NCBI RefSeq assembly: GCF_000828615.1
Contig: NZ_AP012273.1
Location: forward strand, 992,001-1,056,000
Length of the DNA stretch: 64,000 nucleotides
Direction: 5' to 3'
DNA from: Thiolapillus brandeum
GTDB lineage: Bacteria; Pseudomonadota; Gammaproteobacteria; Chromatiales; Chromatiaceae
Shown here: in pieces, positions 15,509 to 26,109 of the stretch
How the letters are laid out: the number at the start of each line of letters is the position of its first letter
Numbering within the stretch: position 1 is the stretch's first letter
The notes under the pieces: generated by a model
Seen by the model: the letters and a program-made list of their open reading frames with translations, nothing else
Database searches by the model: none
What the model was told of the DNA's origin: nothing
Position numbers and translations under genes: made by a program

Positions 15509-16969
15509 ATGCATGAGGTTAAACATTTCATCAACGGCGAGTTCGTCGGCTCCAAATCAGGGAAGACCTTTCCCAACATCAGTCCAGCCACCGGCCAGCA
15601 GATTGGGGTGGTGCACGAGGCGGGACGCGAAGAGGTCGATCAGGCGGTGCAGGCAGCCCAGGACGCGCTCAAGGGCGAGTGGGGTTACCTGCCGGTAGCC
15701 GAGCGGATGGCGTTGCTGCACAAGGTGGCCGATGGTATCAATGCGCGCTTCGATGAATTTCTGGAGGCGGAGTGCCTGGACACCGGCAAACCCGGCAGTC
15801 TGGCACGTCATGTGGACATCCCGCGGGGCGCAGCCAATTTCAAGATCTTTGCCGACCTGGTTAAGAACGTGCCGACCGAGAGCTTCATGCTCGATACCCC
15901 GGACGGGCAGGGAGCGCTGAACTATGCGGTGCGCCAACCCAAGGGGGTCATTGCCGTCATCAGTCCCTGGAACCTTCCGCTGCTGTTGATGACCTGGAAA
16001 GTCGGCCCTGCGCTGGCTTGCGGCAATACCGTTGTGGTCAAGCCCTCTGAGGAGACTCCTTCGACCACCACGCTGCTGGGTGAGGTGATGAACGATGCGG
16101 GCGTGCCCAAGGGCGTGTTCAACGTGGTGCATGGCTTCGGGCCGAATTCGGCGGGTGAATATCTCACCACCAACAAGGCCATCGACGGGATCACCTTCAC
16201 CGGCGAAACCCGTACCGGTAGCGCCATCCTCAAGGCCACGGCCGACAATATCACCCACGTGTCATTCGAACTCGGCGGCAAGAATCCGGCCCTGATCTTC
16301 GCCGACTGCGACATGGAGGCTGCCCTGGAAGGCACACTGCGATCAGCATTCGCCAACTGCGGGCAGGTCTGTCTGGGAACCGAACGCGTCTATGTGGAGC
16401 GCCCCATTTTCGATGAATTCCTGGCGCGCCTGAAACAGGGCGTAGAGAACATGAAGCTGGGGGCCTGGGACGACCCGACCACCAGCATGGGGCCGCTGAT
16501 CAGTAAGGAGCATCAGCAGAAGGTGCTGTCCTATTACGAGAAGGCGGTCGAAGAGGGTGCCAATGTGGTGACCGGCGGTGGCATGCCCGAGATGCCCGGC
16601 GACCTGGCCGGTGGTTCCTGGGTGCAGCCGACCATCTGGACCGGGCTGTCCGAGGACGCTTCGGTGGTAAAAGAGGAGATCTTCGGTCCCTGTTGCCATG
16701 TCGCGCCCTTCGACAGCGAAGAAGAGGTCATCGCCAAGGCCAACGACACCGACTATGGCCTGGCTGCTGCCGTCTGGACCTCGGATCTGGCGCGGGCCCA
16801 CCGCGTTGCCGCCCAGGTGGAGGCCGGTATCGTCTGGGTCAACTCCTGGTTCCTGCGGGATCTGCGCACGCCCTTTGGCGGCATGAAGGCTTCCGGCATC
16901 GGGCGCGAAGGCGGCGTCCATTCGCTGGAGTTCTATACAGAATTGAAGAATGTCTGCATCAAGCTTTGA
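15509..16969 (+). CDS. dmpC: 2-hydroxymuconic semialdehyde dehydrogenase
   Basis: NAD-dependent aldehyde dehydrogenase of 486 residues that oxidises the ring-fission semialdehyde to 2-hydroxymuconate, entering the dmpI-dmpH branch. It has the ALDH marks: PWNLP near residue 154, TGETRTG near 231, Glu254 in FELGGKNP, and catalytic Cys288 in GQVCLG. Closest by eye to XylG/DmpC. It opens the operon dmpC-E-F-G-H and is preceded by its own promoter region rather than joined to the upper genes. Confidence 0.95.
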   Translation: MHEVKHFINGEFVGSKSGKTFPNISPATGQQIGVVHEAGREEVDQAVQAAQDALKGEWGYLPVAERMALLHKVADGINARFDEFLEAECLDTGKPGSLARHVDIPRGAANFKIFADLVKNVPTESFMLDTPDGQGALNYAVRQPKGVIAVISPWNLPLLLMTWKVGPALACGNTVVVKPSEETPSTTTLLGEVMNDAGVPKGVFNVVHGFGPNSAGEYLTTNKAIDGITFTGETRTGSAILKATADNITHVSFELGGKNPALIFADCDMEAALEGTLRSAFANCGQVCLGTERVYVERPIFDEFLARLKQGVENMKLGAWDDPTTSMGPLISKEHQQKVLSYYEKAVEEGANVVTGGGMPEMPGDLAGGSWVQPTIWTGLSEDASVVKEEIFGPCCHVAPFDSEEEVIAKANDTDYGLAAAVWTSDLARAHRVAAQVEAGIVWVNSWFLRDLRTPFGGMKASGIGREGGVHSLEFYTELKNVCIKL

Positions 16970-16996
16970 TATGACATGGATAGTGGAGGCAATGAA

Positions 16997-17782
16997 TTGA
17001 ACAAGCAACAAATCAACGCATTTGGTGACGAGCTCTACCAGGCCCTGCGGGGACGTCAGGTGGTCGAGCCGCTCACCGATCGCCAACCGGAGATGACCAT
17101 CGAGGATGCCTACCACGTCTCGCTGCGGTTGCTGGACCGCCGCCTGGAAGATGGCGAACAGGTCATCGGCAAGAAGATTGGCGTCACTTCCAGGGCGGTG
17201 CAGAACATGCTGAACGTGCATCAGCCCGATTTCGGCTATCTGACCGACCGCATGGTCTATGGCAATGGCGAGGAGATTCCGATCAGCGAGGAAATGATCC
17301 AGCCGCGGGCGGAAGGTGAGATAGCCTTCATTCTGAAGAAGGATCTGGCAGGCCCCGGCGTGACCAACGCTGATGTGCTGGCGGCGACCGAGGCGGTCAT
17401 GCCCTGTTTCGAGATCGTTGACTCCCGGGTACGCGACTGGAAGATCAGGATTCAGGACACCATTGCAGACAATGCGTCCTGCGGTGTGTTCGTGCTGGGC
17501 GACAACATCGTCGATCCACGCAAGCTGGAACTGTCCACCGTCGGTATGGTGGTGGAGAAGAACGGTGAGATCATCTCCACGGGGGCTGGCGCTGCCGCCC
17601 TGGGCTCACCGGTGAACTGCGTCACCTGGCTGGCCAACACGCTGGGGCAGTTTGGCATCCCGCTGAAGGCAGGCGAGGTGATTCTCTCCGGCTCCCTGGT
17701 ACCGCTTGAGCCGGTTCAGGCAGGGGATTTCATGCGTGTCGAGATCGGTGGTATCGGCAGCGCTTCCGTGCGCTTCACCTGA
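16997..17782 (+). CDS. dmpE: 2-oxopent-4-enoate (2-hydroxypentadienoate) hydratase
   Basis: Adds water to 2-hydroxypenta-2,4-dienoate to give 4-hydroxy-2-oxovalerate. The TTG at 16997 is chosen: GGAGG (16985-16989) is 7 nt away, the product is exactly 261 residues as in DmpE, and the N-terminal pattern INAFGDELYQAL aligns with DmpE from there. ATG 16976 would add 7 odd residues before that. It shares the FAH/MhpD fold with dmpH; motifs include GKKIGVTS and EGEIAFIL with metal-binding acidic residues. It is followed by dmpF after 36 bp. Confidence 0.94.
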   Translation: MNKQQINAFGDELYQALRGRQVVEPLTDRQPEMTIEDAYHVSLRLLDRRLEDGEQVIGKKIGVTSRAVQNMLNVHQPDFGYLTDRMVYGNGEEIPISEEMIQPRAEGEIAFILKKDLAGPGVTNADVLAATEAVMPCFEIVDSRVRDWKIRIQDTIADNASCGVFVLGDNIVDPRKLELSTVGMVVEKNGEIISTGAGAAALGSPVNCVTWLANTLGQFGIPLKAGEVILSGSLVPLEPVQAGDFMRVEIGGIGSASVRFT

Positions 17783-17818
17783 CGTGCGAATGAGACAGAC
17801 AATGATGGGGATTGGATA

Positions 17819-18730
17819 ATGAGCAAAGTGAATGTGGCCTTGATCGGGTCCGGCAATATCGGCACGGATCTGCTCTACAAGGCGCTGAGAAGTGAAGTGA
17901 TCAATCCGGTATGGATGGTGGGCATCGATCCGGATTCCGAAGGGCTGGCACGGGCGCGCAAACTGGGTCTGAAGACCACCCACGAAGGCGTGGATGGTCT
18001 GGTGCCGCACATGAAAGAGGACAACATCCGGATCTGCTTCGATGCGACCTCCGCCTATGTGCATGCAGAGAACAGCCGTAAGGTACAGGCCGAAGGAGCA
18101 ATGATGATCGATCTGACCCCCGCGGCCATCGGTCCTTATTGTGTACCGCCGGTAAACCTGAAGGACCACGTCGGCAAGCGTGAGATGAACGTCAACATGG
18201 TTACCTGTGGCGGCCAGGCGACGATTCCCATCGTGGCGGCGGTCAGCCGCGTGCAGCCGGTCGAATATGGCGAAATCGTCGCCACCGTGGCGTCGAAGTC
18301 GGCAGGCCCCGGCACTCGCAAGAACATCGACGAATTCACCCAGACCACCGCGGGTGCGGTGGAGAAGGTCGGGGGCGCCAGGAAGGGCAAGGCCATCATC
18401 ATTCTCAACCCGGCCGAGCCGCCGCTGATCATGCGCGACACCATCCACTGTATCACCGAGGACGAACCCGACCAGCAGGCCATCACCGATTCGATTCATG
18501 AAATGGTGCGCGAGGTTCAACAATATGTGCCGGGCTACAGCCTGAAGAACGGCCCGGTGTTCGACGGGCGACGCGTGTCGGTCTTCATGGAGGTCGAAGG
18601 GTTGGGCGATTTCCTTCCGAAGTATGCCGGCAACCTGGACATCATGACCGCGGCTGGCCTGCGGACCGCCGAGATGTTCGCAGAAGAGATTCTCAATGGC
18701 ACGCTCGTGCTCGAACCGGTTACTGGCTGA
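17819..18730 (+). CDS. dmpF: Acetaldehyde dehydrogenase (acylating)
   Basis: Converts acetaldehyde, NAD and CoA to acetyl-CoA, working in a channelling complex with the aldolase DmpG. The 303-residue chain has the Rossmann loop GSGNIGTDL (residues 10-18), catalytic Cys130 in [11 protein letters not shown], and [18 protein letters not shown] near residue 160. Length and motifs match DmpF/XylQ/BphJ. Gene order E-F-G-H is the classical one. It precedes dmpG by 12 bp. Confidence 0.96.
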   Translation: MSKVNVALIGSGNIGTDLLYKALRSEVINPVWMVGIDPDSEGLARARKLGLKTTHEGVDGLVPHMKEDNIRICFDATSAYVHAENSRKVQAEGAMMIDLTPAAIGPYCVPPVNLKDHVGKREMNVNMVTCGGQATIPIVAAVSRVQPVEYGEIVATVASKSAGPGTRKNIDEFTQTTAGAVEKVGGARKGKAIIILNPAEPPLIMRDTIHCITEDEPDQQAITDSIHEMVREVQQYVPGYSLKNGPVFDGRRVSVFMEVEGLGDFLPKYAGNLDIMTAAGLRTAEMFAEEILNGTLVLEPVTG

Positions 18731-18742
18731 GGAGACAGATTC

Positions 18743-19801
18743 ATGAACCTGAAAGGCAAGAAAGTCACCCTGCATGACATGTCCCTGCGTGATGGCATGC
18801 ACCCCAAGCGGCACCAGATCTCCATCGAGGAGATGGTGCGTGTGGCGAGTGCACTGGATGAGGCCCGCGTGCCCATGATCGAGGTCACTCATGGTGACGG
18901 GCTCGGCGGTGCGTCGGTCAACTACGGCTTTCCCGCACATACCGACGAGGAATATCTGCGTGCGGTCCGCCCGCATGTGAAGAAGGCCAAACTGTCTGCG
19001 TTGCTGCTGCCAGGTATCGGAACCGTGCCTGATCTGTTGATGGCGCACGATTGCGGCGTGGATACGATTCGCGTGGCCACCCACTGCACAGAGGCGGATG
19101 TCAGCGAACAGCACATCAGGAAGGCCGTGGAATTGGGGCTCGATACGGTAGGCTTCCTGATGATGGCGCACAAGCTCGATCCGGAGGGCATCGTCGAGCA
19201 GGCCAGGATCATGGAAGGCTTCGGGGCCAACTGCATCTATGTCACCGACTCGGCAGGCTACATGCTGCCGGACGATGTCAAGGCCCGGATCGGCGCGGTC
19301 CGCGAAGCCCTGGATGACAACACAGAGATCGGCTTCCATGGGCATCACAACCTCGCCATGGGCGTGGCCAATTCACTGGCCGCCGTCGAAGAGGGCGCAG
19401 TCCGCATCGATGGTTCCGTGGCCGGTGCAGGCGCGGGTGCGGGCAATACCCCGCTGGAAGTCTTCGCCGCCGTGTGCGAGCGTATGGGCATCGAGACCGG
19501 CGTCGATCTGTTCAAAGTCATGGATGTGGCCGAAGACCTGGTCTATCCCATGCAGGACAATCCACCGCGTATCGACCGGGATGCCCTGACATTGGGCTAT
19601 GCCGGGATCTATTCGTCCTTTCTGCTGTTCGCCAAGCGGGCCGAGGCCAAATATGGCGTATCGGCACGCGCCATCCTGGTCGAATTGGGCCGCCGCGGCA
19701 TGATCGGTGGGCAGGAAGACATGATCGAGGACGTGGCCTTGGAGATGACCCGCGCCGCTGGCGAGGCCGAGGCTGCAGTAGAACCGGGGGATATGGCATG
19801 A
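18743..19801 (+). CDS. dmpG: 4-hydroxy-2-oxovalerate aldolase
   Basis: Splits 4-hydroxy-2-oxovalerate into pyruvate and acetaldehyde. The acetaldehyde is handed to DmpF. The 352-residue protein has the HMG-CoA-lyase-like barrel with [11 protein letters not shown] (metal Asp and catalytic Arg, about residues 10-20) and the metal-binding GFHGHHN near residue 194. The C-terminal domain for the dehydrogenase interface is full length. It overlaps dmpH by 4 bp (ATGA). Confidence 0.96.
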   Translation: MNLKGKKVTLHDMSLRDGMHPKRHQISIEEMVRVASALDEARVPMIEVTHGDGLGGASVNYGFPAHTDEEYLRAVRPHVKKAKLSALLLPGIGTVPDLLMAHDCGVDTIRVATHCTEADVSEQHIRKAVELGLDTVGFLMMAHKLDPEGIVEQARIMEGFGANCIYVTDSAGYMLPDDVKARIGAVREALDDNTEIGFHGHHNLAMGVANSLAAVEEGAVRIDGSVAGAGAGAGNTPLEVFAAVCERMGIETGVDLFKVMDVAEDLVYPMQDNPPRIDRDALTLGYAGIYSSFLLFAKRAEAKYGVSARAILVELGRRGMIGGQEDMIEDVALEMTRAAGEAEAAVEPGDMA

Positions 19802-20589
19802 GTACGCTCGATACCACACAGATCGCCGAGCTGGCAGAATACCTCGAGACCTGCGAACTCGAGGCGAAGGATGCGCAGAAGATCACTGACCGGTTTCCGG
19901 ACATGGATTTCGAGGATGCCTATGCCATCCAGTATGCCATCCGTCAGCGCAAACTGGATCGGGGCACCCGGCTGGCCGGGCTCAAGGTTGGTCTGACCTC
20001 ACGGGCCAAGATGAAGCAGATGGGGGTCGAGACGCCCATCTATGGTTTTCTTGCAGACTATTTCGATCGTCCCGACGGTGGCGAGATCGAGACCGATCAA
20101 CTGATCCATCCCAAGGTGGAGGCGGAAATCGCCTTTGTTACCAAAGCCCCGTTGAAAGGACCGGGTGTGCACGTCGGCAATGTGCTCGCTGCCACTGATT
20201 TTGTGATTCCCGCCGTGGAGATCATCGACTCACGCTATGAGAACTTCCGTTTCGATCTGATCAGCGTGATCGCAGACAACGCATCTTCCTCGCGCTTCGT
20301 GCTCGGTGGCAGGGCGGCGCGTCCCGATGAAGTCGATATGCGTACCCTGGGCGTGGTGATGGAGCTCAACGGCGAGATCGTCGAACTCGGTGCCGGGGCG
20401 GCGGTGCTGGGCCACCCGGCGGCCAGTGTCGCGCTGCTGGCCAATATGTTGGGTGAGCGAGGGGAGGAGATCCCTGCCGGTACCCTCATTCTCACCGGTG
20501 GGGTGACCGCTGCCGTGGGCGTGGAAAAAGGCGACGCCGTGAACGTGCGCTTCCAGGATCTGGGCAGCGTCGGGATGAGATTCGTCTGA
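19798..20589 (+). CDS. dmpH: 4-oxalocrotonate decarboxylase
   Basis: Decarboxylates 2-oxo-3-hexenedioate to 2-hydroxypentadienoate, normally in complex with DmpE. ATG 19798 gives 263 residues, overlapping dmpG by 4 bp. The FAH-type core appears with GLKVGLTS near residue 60, KVEAEIAFV near 105, and the metal-region segment [10 protein letters not shown] near 141. It is a paralogue of dmpE in the same operon. Its stop codon overlaps the start of the lipoprotein gene, tying that gene to the catabolic operon. Confidence 0.95.
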   Translation: MSTLDTTQIAELAEYLETCELEAKDAQKITDRFPDMDFEDAYAIQYAIRQRKLDRGTRLAGLKVGLTSRAKMKQMGVETPIYGFLADYFDRPDGGEIETDQLIHPKVEAEIAFVTKAPLKGPGVHVGNVLAATDFVIPAVEIIDSRYENFRFDLISVIADNASSSRFVLGGRAARPDEVDMRTLGVVMELNGEIVELGAGAAVLGHPAASVALLANMLGERGEEIPAGTLILTGGVTAAVGVEKGDAVNVRFQDLGSVGMRFV

Positions 20590-21581
20590 TGCGGTGGCGC
20601 AGGAAATGTCCGTCGTGGGGACGCTTGATCCTGTTTTGCACGTTCTCGGTCATGTTGGCCGGCTGTGAGGCACCGCTGGATCTCGATCGCGTCGAACAGG
20701 AAAAGGCGCGTGCCATTCATCGTTTCGATAATTTCAAGGGACTGGCGCGCAGCTCGCAGGTGATCGTGGCGGCTTCCGATGCCGGCACCTTGTTGCGGCG
20801 CAAACTATCGGGTTCCGAATGGGAGCGTGTTGAACTGCCCACACAGGCAAGCTTTGTCAACCTGGCTGATTGTCCCAATGGCACGCTGTTGGCGGTGGAC
20901 AGTCTGGGCGTGCTTTGGATCGGTGATGTCCAGGGTGAGCACTGGATGCAGCATGCCTTGCCTGCGGAAGATCCCATGATGGGACTGGCCTGCAGCCCCG
21001 AGGGAGATATTTGGGTCAGCGGAGGCTTTTCGACGGTGCTGCACAGTAGTGATGGCGGTGAGAACTGGACTTCCACCACCCAGGATGAAGATCTGTTCCT
21101 GCCCGCGATGCAATACCTGGATGACGACATACTATTGGCTGCCGGTGAATTCGGCACCGTCATGCGCAGTGCCGACAAAGGCACGACCTGGGAGCGAATG
21201 GCGCCAATACCAGACGATTTCTATCCCCTTGCATTCCACTTCAGAAATGTCCGCGAAGGTTGGGTCGGGGGGCTCAATGGCCGCATCTGGCATACCACTG
21301 ATGGAGGGCAGTCGTGGCAGGCGGAAAATACCCGCACGGATCGTCCCATCTACCAGTTTGTTGCTGATGGTCAGATCCTGTACGCACTGGGAGACAATGG
21401 TACCGTGTTGCAGCGTCAGGAAGCTGCCTGGAGTTCGCTGACCCATGTGGCATCCGATATTACGACTTATCTGATTGCAGGCATACCACAGGATGACCAT
21501 CATTTGCTGGTTGCCGGTGGTGGAGGGCTGTTGCGTGACCTTGAGGTAATCAGCCCTTCACAGAAGGAGGGCGGGAAATGA
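20589..21581 (+). CDS. YCF48/BNR-type beta-propeller lipoprotein
   Basis: A 330-residue exported protein with a hydrophobic signal and a lipobox MLAGC ending near residue 26. The rest is made of propeller-like repeats with recurring SSDGGENW, SADKGTTW and TTDGGQSW motifs (three clear copies, about residues 153, 194 and 234), typical of YCF48/HCF136-like proteins. The start overlaps the dmpH stop, and its end overlaps the RND gene start by 4 bp. Such lipoproteins recur beside RND exporters and DUF1302/DUF1329 genes. It is probably an envelope partner of the transporter; the biochemical role is unknown. Confidence 0.82.
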   Translation: MRWRRKCPSWGRLILFCTFSVMLAGCEAPLDLDRVEQEKARAIHRFDNFKGLARSSQVIVAASDAGTLLRRKLSGSEWERVELPTQASFVNLADCPNGTLLAVDSLGVLWIGDVQGEHWMQHALPAEDPMMGLACSPEGDIWVSGGFSTVLHSSDGGENWTSTTQDEDLFLPAMQYLDDDILLAAGEFGTVMRSADKGTTWERMAPIPDDFYPLAFHFRNVREGWVGGLNGRIWHTTDGGQSWQAENTRTDRPIYQFVADGQILYALGDNGTVLQRQEAAWSSLTHVASDITTYLIAGIPQDDHHLLVAGGGGLLRDLEVISPSQKEGGK

Positions 21582-23998
21582 GTGCGCCACATGGTTTTAG
21601 CCATTGGCTCAAGAACCTCGATCGTCTGGTGTTCCGGCATCCGAGAACCTTTCTGACAATCATCGTTCTGGCAACGGTCTTCTTTGCGAGTCGGTTGCCG
21701 GATATCAGGATGTACTCCGAGTTCTCAGACCTGTTGCCGCAGCAGCATGAATACATCCAACTACACAATAGTATTCGCGACCTTTTTGGTGGCGCCAATA
21801 ACGTGGTGATGGCAATGGTGGTGAAGGATGGAGACATCTTCACCAACGAACATCTGGCGCGTTTGCATCGCATCACCCAGGGTATCGATAGCGTCGATGG
21901 GGTCAACCACAATCTGGTTTCCAGTCTGGCCCACCGAACTGTGCGCAAGGTATGGTTGACCGAAACAGGAGATGTCAACTCGAAGCCTTACTACGACCCG
22001 GGTCATCCCGATATGTCACCCGAGGCGTTGGCGCAGCTGCGGAATGATGTTCGCGCCGACGCACGTGTTTACGGGCTGCTGGTATCTCCCGACATGAAGG
22101 CTGCGTTGATCAAGGCCCAGTTTAATGAAGGGCAGCTCGATTACGCACGGATATTCAAGGAGATCCAGGATCTGCGAGACAAGGAATCGACCGAAGGGGT
22201 GAGGTTGTACGCTACCGGTCAGCCGATGCTATGGGGCTGGGTCTACAGCTATCTCGACCAGCTGTATGTGATCTTCGCCGCGACCCTGGCGATCATGCTG
22301 CTATTGTTGGTGCTCTATTTCCGGCGTGCCTACGGCATTATCCTGCCGTTGGTTGGTATCCTGATCTCCTCCATCTGGGGATTGGGCATCCTTTCCCTGC
22401 TGGGGTACAACCTGGACCCTCTGATCCTGGTCATTCCCTTCCTGATCGCTGCCCGGGCAATGTCGCATGGCATCCAGTTGGTGCAGCGCTATTATGAGGA
22501 AGCGGAAGAGGCTGAGACCTCGTTCGAGGCAGCACACCGGACTTTCGATTCGCTCTTCCGACCGGGCTCTCTGGGAATTGTGTCAGACGCGATCGGGCTG
22601 TTGCTGATCGCGCTGGGTTCGGTGCCGATCAATATGAAGCTAGGAGTCTTCGCTTCGTTATGGGCGGTGGGTGTAATCTTCACCGTCCTGATGGCCGTAC
22701 CCCTGTTGCTTTCGATTCTGCCCAAACCTGGGCCTGCCCATACCGGCACCACATTGGACAAGTCCCTCTTCAGTCGGTTGGGTAGAATGGTTGCAAACCG
22801 TACATCTGCGCGCTATGTCTTGAGCAGCGCCTTTCTGTTCCTGGTCGTATCCGGCTATTTCACCAGTTGGGTCCAAATCGGCGAGTCGGAACCGGGCTCA
22901 CCCATTCTGTATCCCGATCACGATTACAACATCTCCTCAAAAGAGATCAACCAGCAGTTTCCTGGCTCGGAAGAACTCTATGTGGTTGCCGAGACGGAAA
23001 AAAAGGGGGGTATGAAGCGGCCTGAGGTCCTGGCGGCGATCGAGGCGTTTCAGCGCCATATGCTGATGGACCCGGATCTGGGTGGAGCCAAGGCGTTGCC
23101 CAATCTGGTGAAGCAAGTCAACCGGATTTTCCATAGTGATGATCCCCGCTGGGCGCTCATCCCGGACAGCGAAGCCTATGTGGGTGGGCTCATGTTTGCC
23201 TACATGGCATCCAGCCCGACTCCCGGGGCGCTCAAGGAGTTCGTCGATACCGATGACCGAATCGCGAATCTGGTGTTCTTCTACAAGGATCACCAGGCGA
23301 CAACCATCCGTAGGGCGATCCACATGGCCAAAGAGTGGATCAACGATCCCGGGAACCATGTGGATGGACTGGAATTCAAACTGGCCGGTGGCGTGATTGG
23401 GGTGACCGCAGCAATGAACGAGTCGGCCTATCAGAGCAATATGCTGATCATCCCACTGGTCATGGTGCTGATATTTCTCTTCGTTGCCGGGTTCTACTGG
23501 TCCGGCCATGCCGGCCTCATCATGTTCCTGGTAATGGCTTTCTGTACCGCCGTGACCTACGCCTATATGGGCATCACCGGCATCGGCATCAATGTCAACA
23601 CCGTGCCGATCATCGCGGTGGGTATTGGTGTGGGTATCGACTATTCCATCTACATCATGGACCGCATCCGCGAACAGACGGCACTACGTGACGGTGACCT
23701 GAATGGTGCCATCGCCCAGGCGGTGCAGACCACCGGTCGTGCCATTGCATTTACCGCGACCTGCCTGATCGGTGGCGTCGTAATGTGGGTGCTGATTTCC
23801 AATCTGCGCTTCCAGTCTGATGCCGCCTTGCTGTTGATCGTGATGCTGGTTCTCAATGCCGCCGCTGCCATTATGCTCGTACCGGCCTGGGTTGCGCGTT
23901 TCAGGCCGGGTTTTATCGCCGAAGCCCGTTTCCACGAAGACGGCGTTGTACATGTTCAATCCAAACCTGCGCAGGGGGGACAAGCAGGTTCATCCTAA
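21578..23998 (+). CDS. RND/MMPL-superfamily exporter
   Basis: An 806-residue inner-membrane protein with the RND plan. It has one TM near residues 27-43, a large periplasmic loop, a TM bundle (about 220-385), a second TM and loop (about 410-620), and a C-terminal TM bundle (about 625-790). TM4-like segments carry GVGIDYSIYIMDRIREQ in the second half, the region that usually holds proton-relay acids. It has no membrane-fusion or TolC partner nearby and resembles lipid/hydrophobe transporters of the MMPL/HpnN kind. It is coupled to the lipoprotein gene and precedes a MITE and DUF1302. Confidence 0.88.
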   Translation: MSAPHGFSHWLKNLDRLVFRHPRTFLTIIVLATVFFASRLPDIRMYSEFSDLLPQQHEYIQLHNSIRDLFGGANNVVMAMVVKDGDIFTNEHLARLHRITQGIDSVDGVNHNLVSSLAHRTVRKVWLTETGDVNSKPYYDPGHPDMSPEALAQLRNDVRADARVYGLLVSPDMKAALIKAQFNEGQLDYARIFKEIQDLRDKESTEGVRLYATGQPMLWGWVYSYLDQLYVIFAATLAIMLLLLVLYFRRAYGIILPLVGILISSIWGLGILSLLGYNLDPLILVIPFLIAARAMSHGIQLVQRYYEEAEEAETSFEAAHRTFDSLFRPGSLGIVSDAIGLLLIALGSVPINMKLGVFASLWAVGVIFTVLMAVPLLLSILPKPGPAHTGTTLDKSLFSRLGRMVANRTSARYVLSSAFLFLVVSGYFTSWVQIGESEPGSPILYPDHDYNISSKEINQQFPGSEELYVVAETEKKGGMKRPEVLAAIEAFQRHMLMDPDLGGAKALPNLVKQVNRIFHSDDPRWALIPDSEAYVGGLMFAYMASSPTPGALKEFVDTDDRIANLVFFYKDHQATTIRRAIHMAKEWINDPGNHVDGLEFKLAGGVIGVTAAMNESAYQSNMLIIPLVMVLIFLFVAGFYWSGHAGLIMFLVMAFCTAVTYAYMGITGIGINVNTVPIIAVGIGVGIDYSIYIMDRIREQTALRDGDLNGAIAQAVQTTGRAIAFTATCLIGGVVMWVLISNLRFQSDAALLLIVMLVLNAAAAIMLVPAWVARFRPGFIAEARFHEDGVVHVQSKPAQGGQAGSS

Positions 23999-23999
23999 G

Positions 24000-24155
24000 G
24001 AGCCTCTGAATAATTCATGAACTCGCATCTTGCATCCGGCAGGCCCGATAACGGCGTTGAAGTTCTTAGCAATGGCTGGCTATTGGCTGTGAATTTCGCT
24101 TTGTTCTCGAACCTGCCTGGCGCAATCCACTTTGTCCGGAATTAATCAGAGGCTC
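24000..24155. mobile_element. MITE-like element with 16-bp terminal repeats
   Basis: The left end GAGCCTCTGAATAATTC (24000) and the inverted right end GAGCCTCTGATTAATTC (to 24155) differ at one position. About 155 bp with no coding capacity. It sits exactly between the RND gene (stop 23998) and the DUF1302 gene, splitting what is otherwise a conserved gene set. Confidence 0.7.
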
Positions 24156-24187
24156 TCTAATCACCTATATGAAGAGGGGAGGAGACG

Positions 24188-26083
24188 ATGCCAATGAAAA
24201 CATTACAAAACAACGGTAGATTATTACCAATAGCCTCGGGTGTGTTGATGGCTTTGATGGGGCAGTCTGTCATGGCCTACACGTCCGAAGACGGTACCTT
24301 GCAGGTGGATTCTTACTACGAGAATGCCACGTTTCAGCGCAGAGGGGTGGGGCTGAGCAAATTCCGCAATACCCTGCAGTCTGAATTCAGCAAGCAACTC
24401 AAGGGGTTTGGCCCGTTTCAGGGCGTCAGCCTGAACGGCACACTACGGGCCACTTATGACGGCGTCTATGACATCAACAGCGATTCGTTTGGTAATGACG
24501 CGGGCGGCCCCATTCAGTTGGAAAATGTCGCCGGTGGCGATACGGTCCCGTATGGAGGGGGAATACCGCTTCCTGGCGGCGGCCTGGAACCGGGGAATGT
24601 GAACGATGGCCTGGAGGGGCTTGGCGATGATTTGCACCCTACTGACGGTGGAGTCGGCATGGGGGTTCCCGTTCGGCCCTGCGACAAGGATTCTCGTGGT
24701 TGTATCAAGGGTTATATGGATGATGATCTGAATGATCTCAGGTTCTCGGAGTTCAATGACCGGCTGGACTTCATTCGTGAGCTCTACCTCGATGCCAGCA
24801 TTCCCACAGCCGATGGCGGCGATTGGGGCTTCCGCATTGGTAAGCAGCAGGTCATCTGGGGACGGACCGACCTGTTCCGGGTCCTGGACGTTCTCAACCC
24901 GGTGGACTATTCCCGCCACAATATCTATGACGAGTTGGAGGATATCCGCATCCCAATGTGGATGATGGTGGCCGAAAAACATTTCGGCGCCACCGAGACC
25001 TTCGATGACCTGAATTTCCAGCTGGTGTGGAATTTCGACAAGTTTCGTCCCAGCAAGCTGGGGCAGGGCGGATCGCCCTATGCCATTCTTGATGCCGGCA
25101 GTTTCTTCCGTGCCATGAACAACTGCTGGGACAATGGCTGTACAGTAGCCAACTTTGCGGGTGGCGTACTGGCGACCAATTTTCCAAAGCATGTCATTGG
25201 CATCCGCCAGGCCAACCTGCCGGACTGGTCCCTGGATAATACCCAGTTGGGATTGAAGGTTGAAGGGGAATACAAAGGTGTAGGCTTTTCGTTGAATGCG
25301 CTCACCTACCGTTCACAGTTGCCGGTTCTGCGGGGCGGTATTCCCGCAGACAATCCCTTTACGGTGCCAGTCGAGTCTCAGCCCTATCCCTACTTGATTG
25401 CCTTTGATATCGATTTCCCGCGTGTAAACCTGGTTGGCGGTTCACTCGATTTCTATGTGGACGGCCTCAAGTCGGTGTTTCGCGTCGAGTCTGCCTACAC
25501 CTCCGGAGAAGAGTTCGCCAATACGCTACGCCCACGGCTGTTTTCCGAGAACAACGTGTTGCGCACGGTCATTGGCTGGGACCGCAACACATTCATTCCT
25601 TTCCTGAATGAGAAGCGCGCCTTCCTGCTCTCGGCTCAGGTTTTCTGGCAGCACATCTTTGATCATGAACGTGCGACCAATGCAAACAATGTCAAAATGG
25701 GCATCCCGGATCCGGAGGACAATGCAATCCTGACGTTCCTCATCAAGGGCTGGTACATGAACGACCGGCTGAGTCCCCAACTGATCATTGCGCATGACGT
25801 CGAAGCACAGGCAACGGTATTGGCGCCCGCCGTGGAATGGCAGCCAAATGATCACCTCAAACTCACCTTTGGGGCAAATATCAAGGTGGGTGACAGCGCC
25901 CAGAAATTCGATGACTGCCGTGGCTGCAACCCGTTTGCTCCTTTCACTGGTCCAGTAGGAGGGGAGGGTGATCCTTCTCTGAGAATTGGTGGTTACGAGC
26001 CGCTGGGACGCTTTTCGGCCGGACCCATCGGCATGGCGCAAAACGAAGATGAAGTGCAGCTTACCGTCCGTTACTCATTCTGA
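24188..26083 (+). CDS. DUF1302 family outer-membrane protein
   Basis: A 631-residue exported protein: signal peptide to about residue 30 (SVMA cleavage), then a long beta-rich region with alternating hydrophobic stretches and a C-terminal aromatic strand (LTVRYSF) typical of outer-membrane barrels. There are Cys pairs in CDKDSRGC and CRGCNP. DUF1302 proteins are found with DUF1329 genes in organisms using sterols and hydrophobic compounds and probably form a pore. GGAGGAG precedes the ATG. DUF1329 follows after 26 bp. Confidence 0.85.
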   Translation: MPMKTLQNNGRLLPIASGVLMALMGQSVMAYTSEDGTLQVDSYYENATFQRRGVGLSKFRNTLQSEFSKQLKGFGPFQGVSLNGTLRATYDGVYDINSDSFGNDAGGPIQLENVAGGDTVPYGGGIPLPGGGLEPGNVNDGLEGLGDDLHPTDGGVGMGVPVRPCDKDSRGCIKGYMDDDLNDLRFSEFNDRLDFIRELYLDASIPTADGGDWGFRIGKQQVIWGRTDLFRVLDVLNPVDYSRHNIYDELEDIRIPMWMMVAEKHFGATETFDDLNFQLVWNFDKFRPSKLGQGGSPYAILDAGSFFRAMNNCWDNGCTVANFAGGVLATNFPKHVIGIRQANLPDWSLDNTQLGLKVEGEYKGVGFSLNALTYRSQLPVLRGGIPADNPFTVPVESQPYPYLIAFDIDFPRVNLVGGSLDFYVDGLKSVFRVESAYTSGEEFANTLRPRLFSENNVLRTVIGWDRNTFIPFLNEKRAFLLSAQVFWQHIFDHERATNANNVKMGIPDPEDNAILTFLIKGWYMNDRLSPQLIIAHDVEAQATVLAPAVEWQPNDHLKLTFGANIKVGDSAQKFDDCRGCNPFAPFTGPVGGEGDPSLRIGGYEPLGRFSAGPIGMAQNEDEVQLTVRYSF

Positions 26084-26109
26084 CATCAGACGAATACCAG
26101 GAGAACCAG

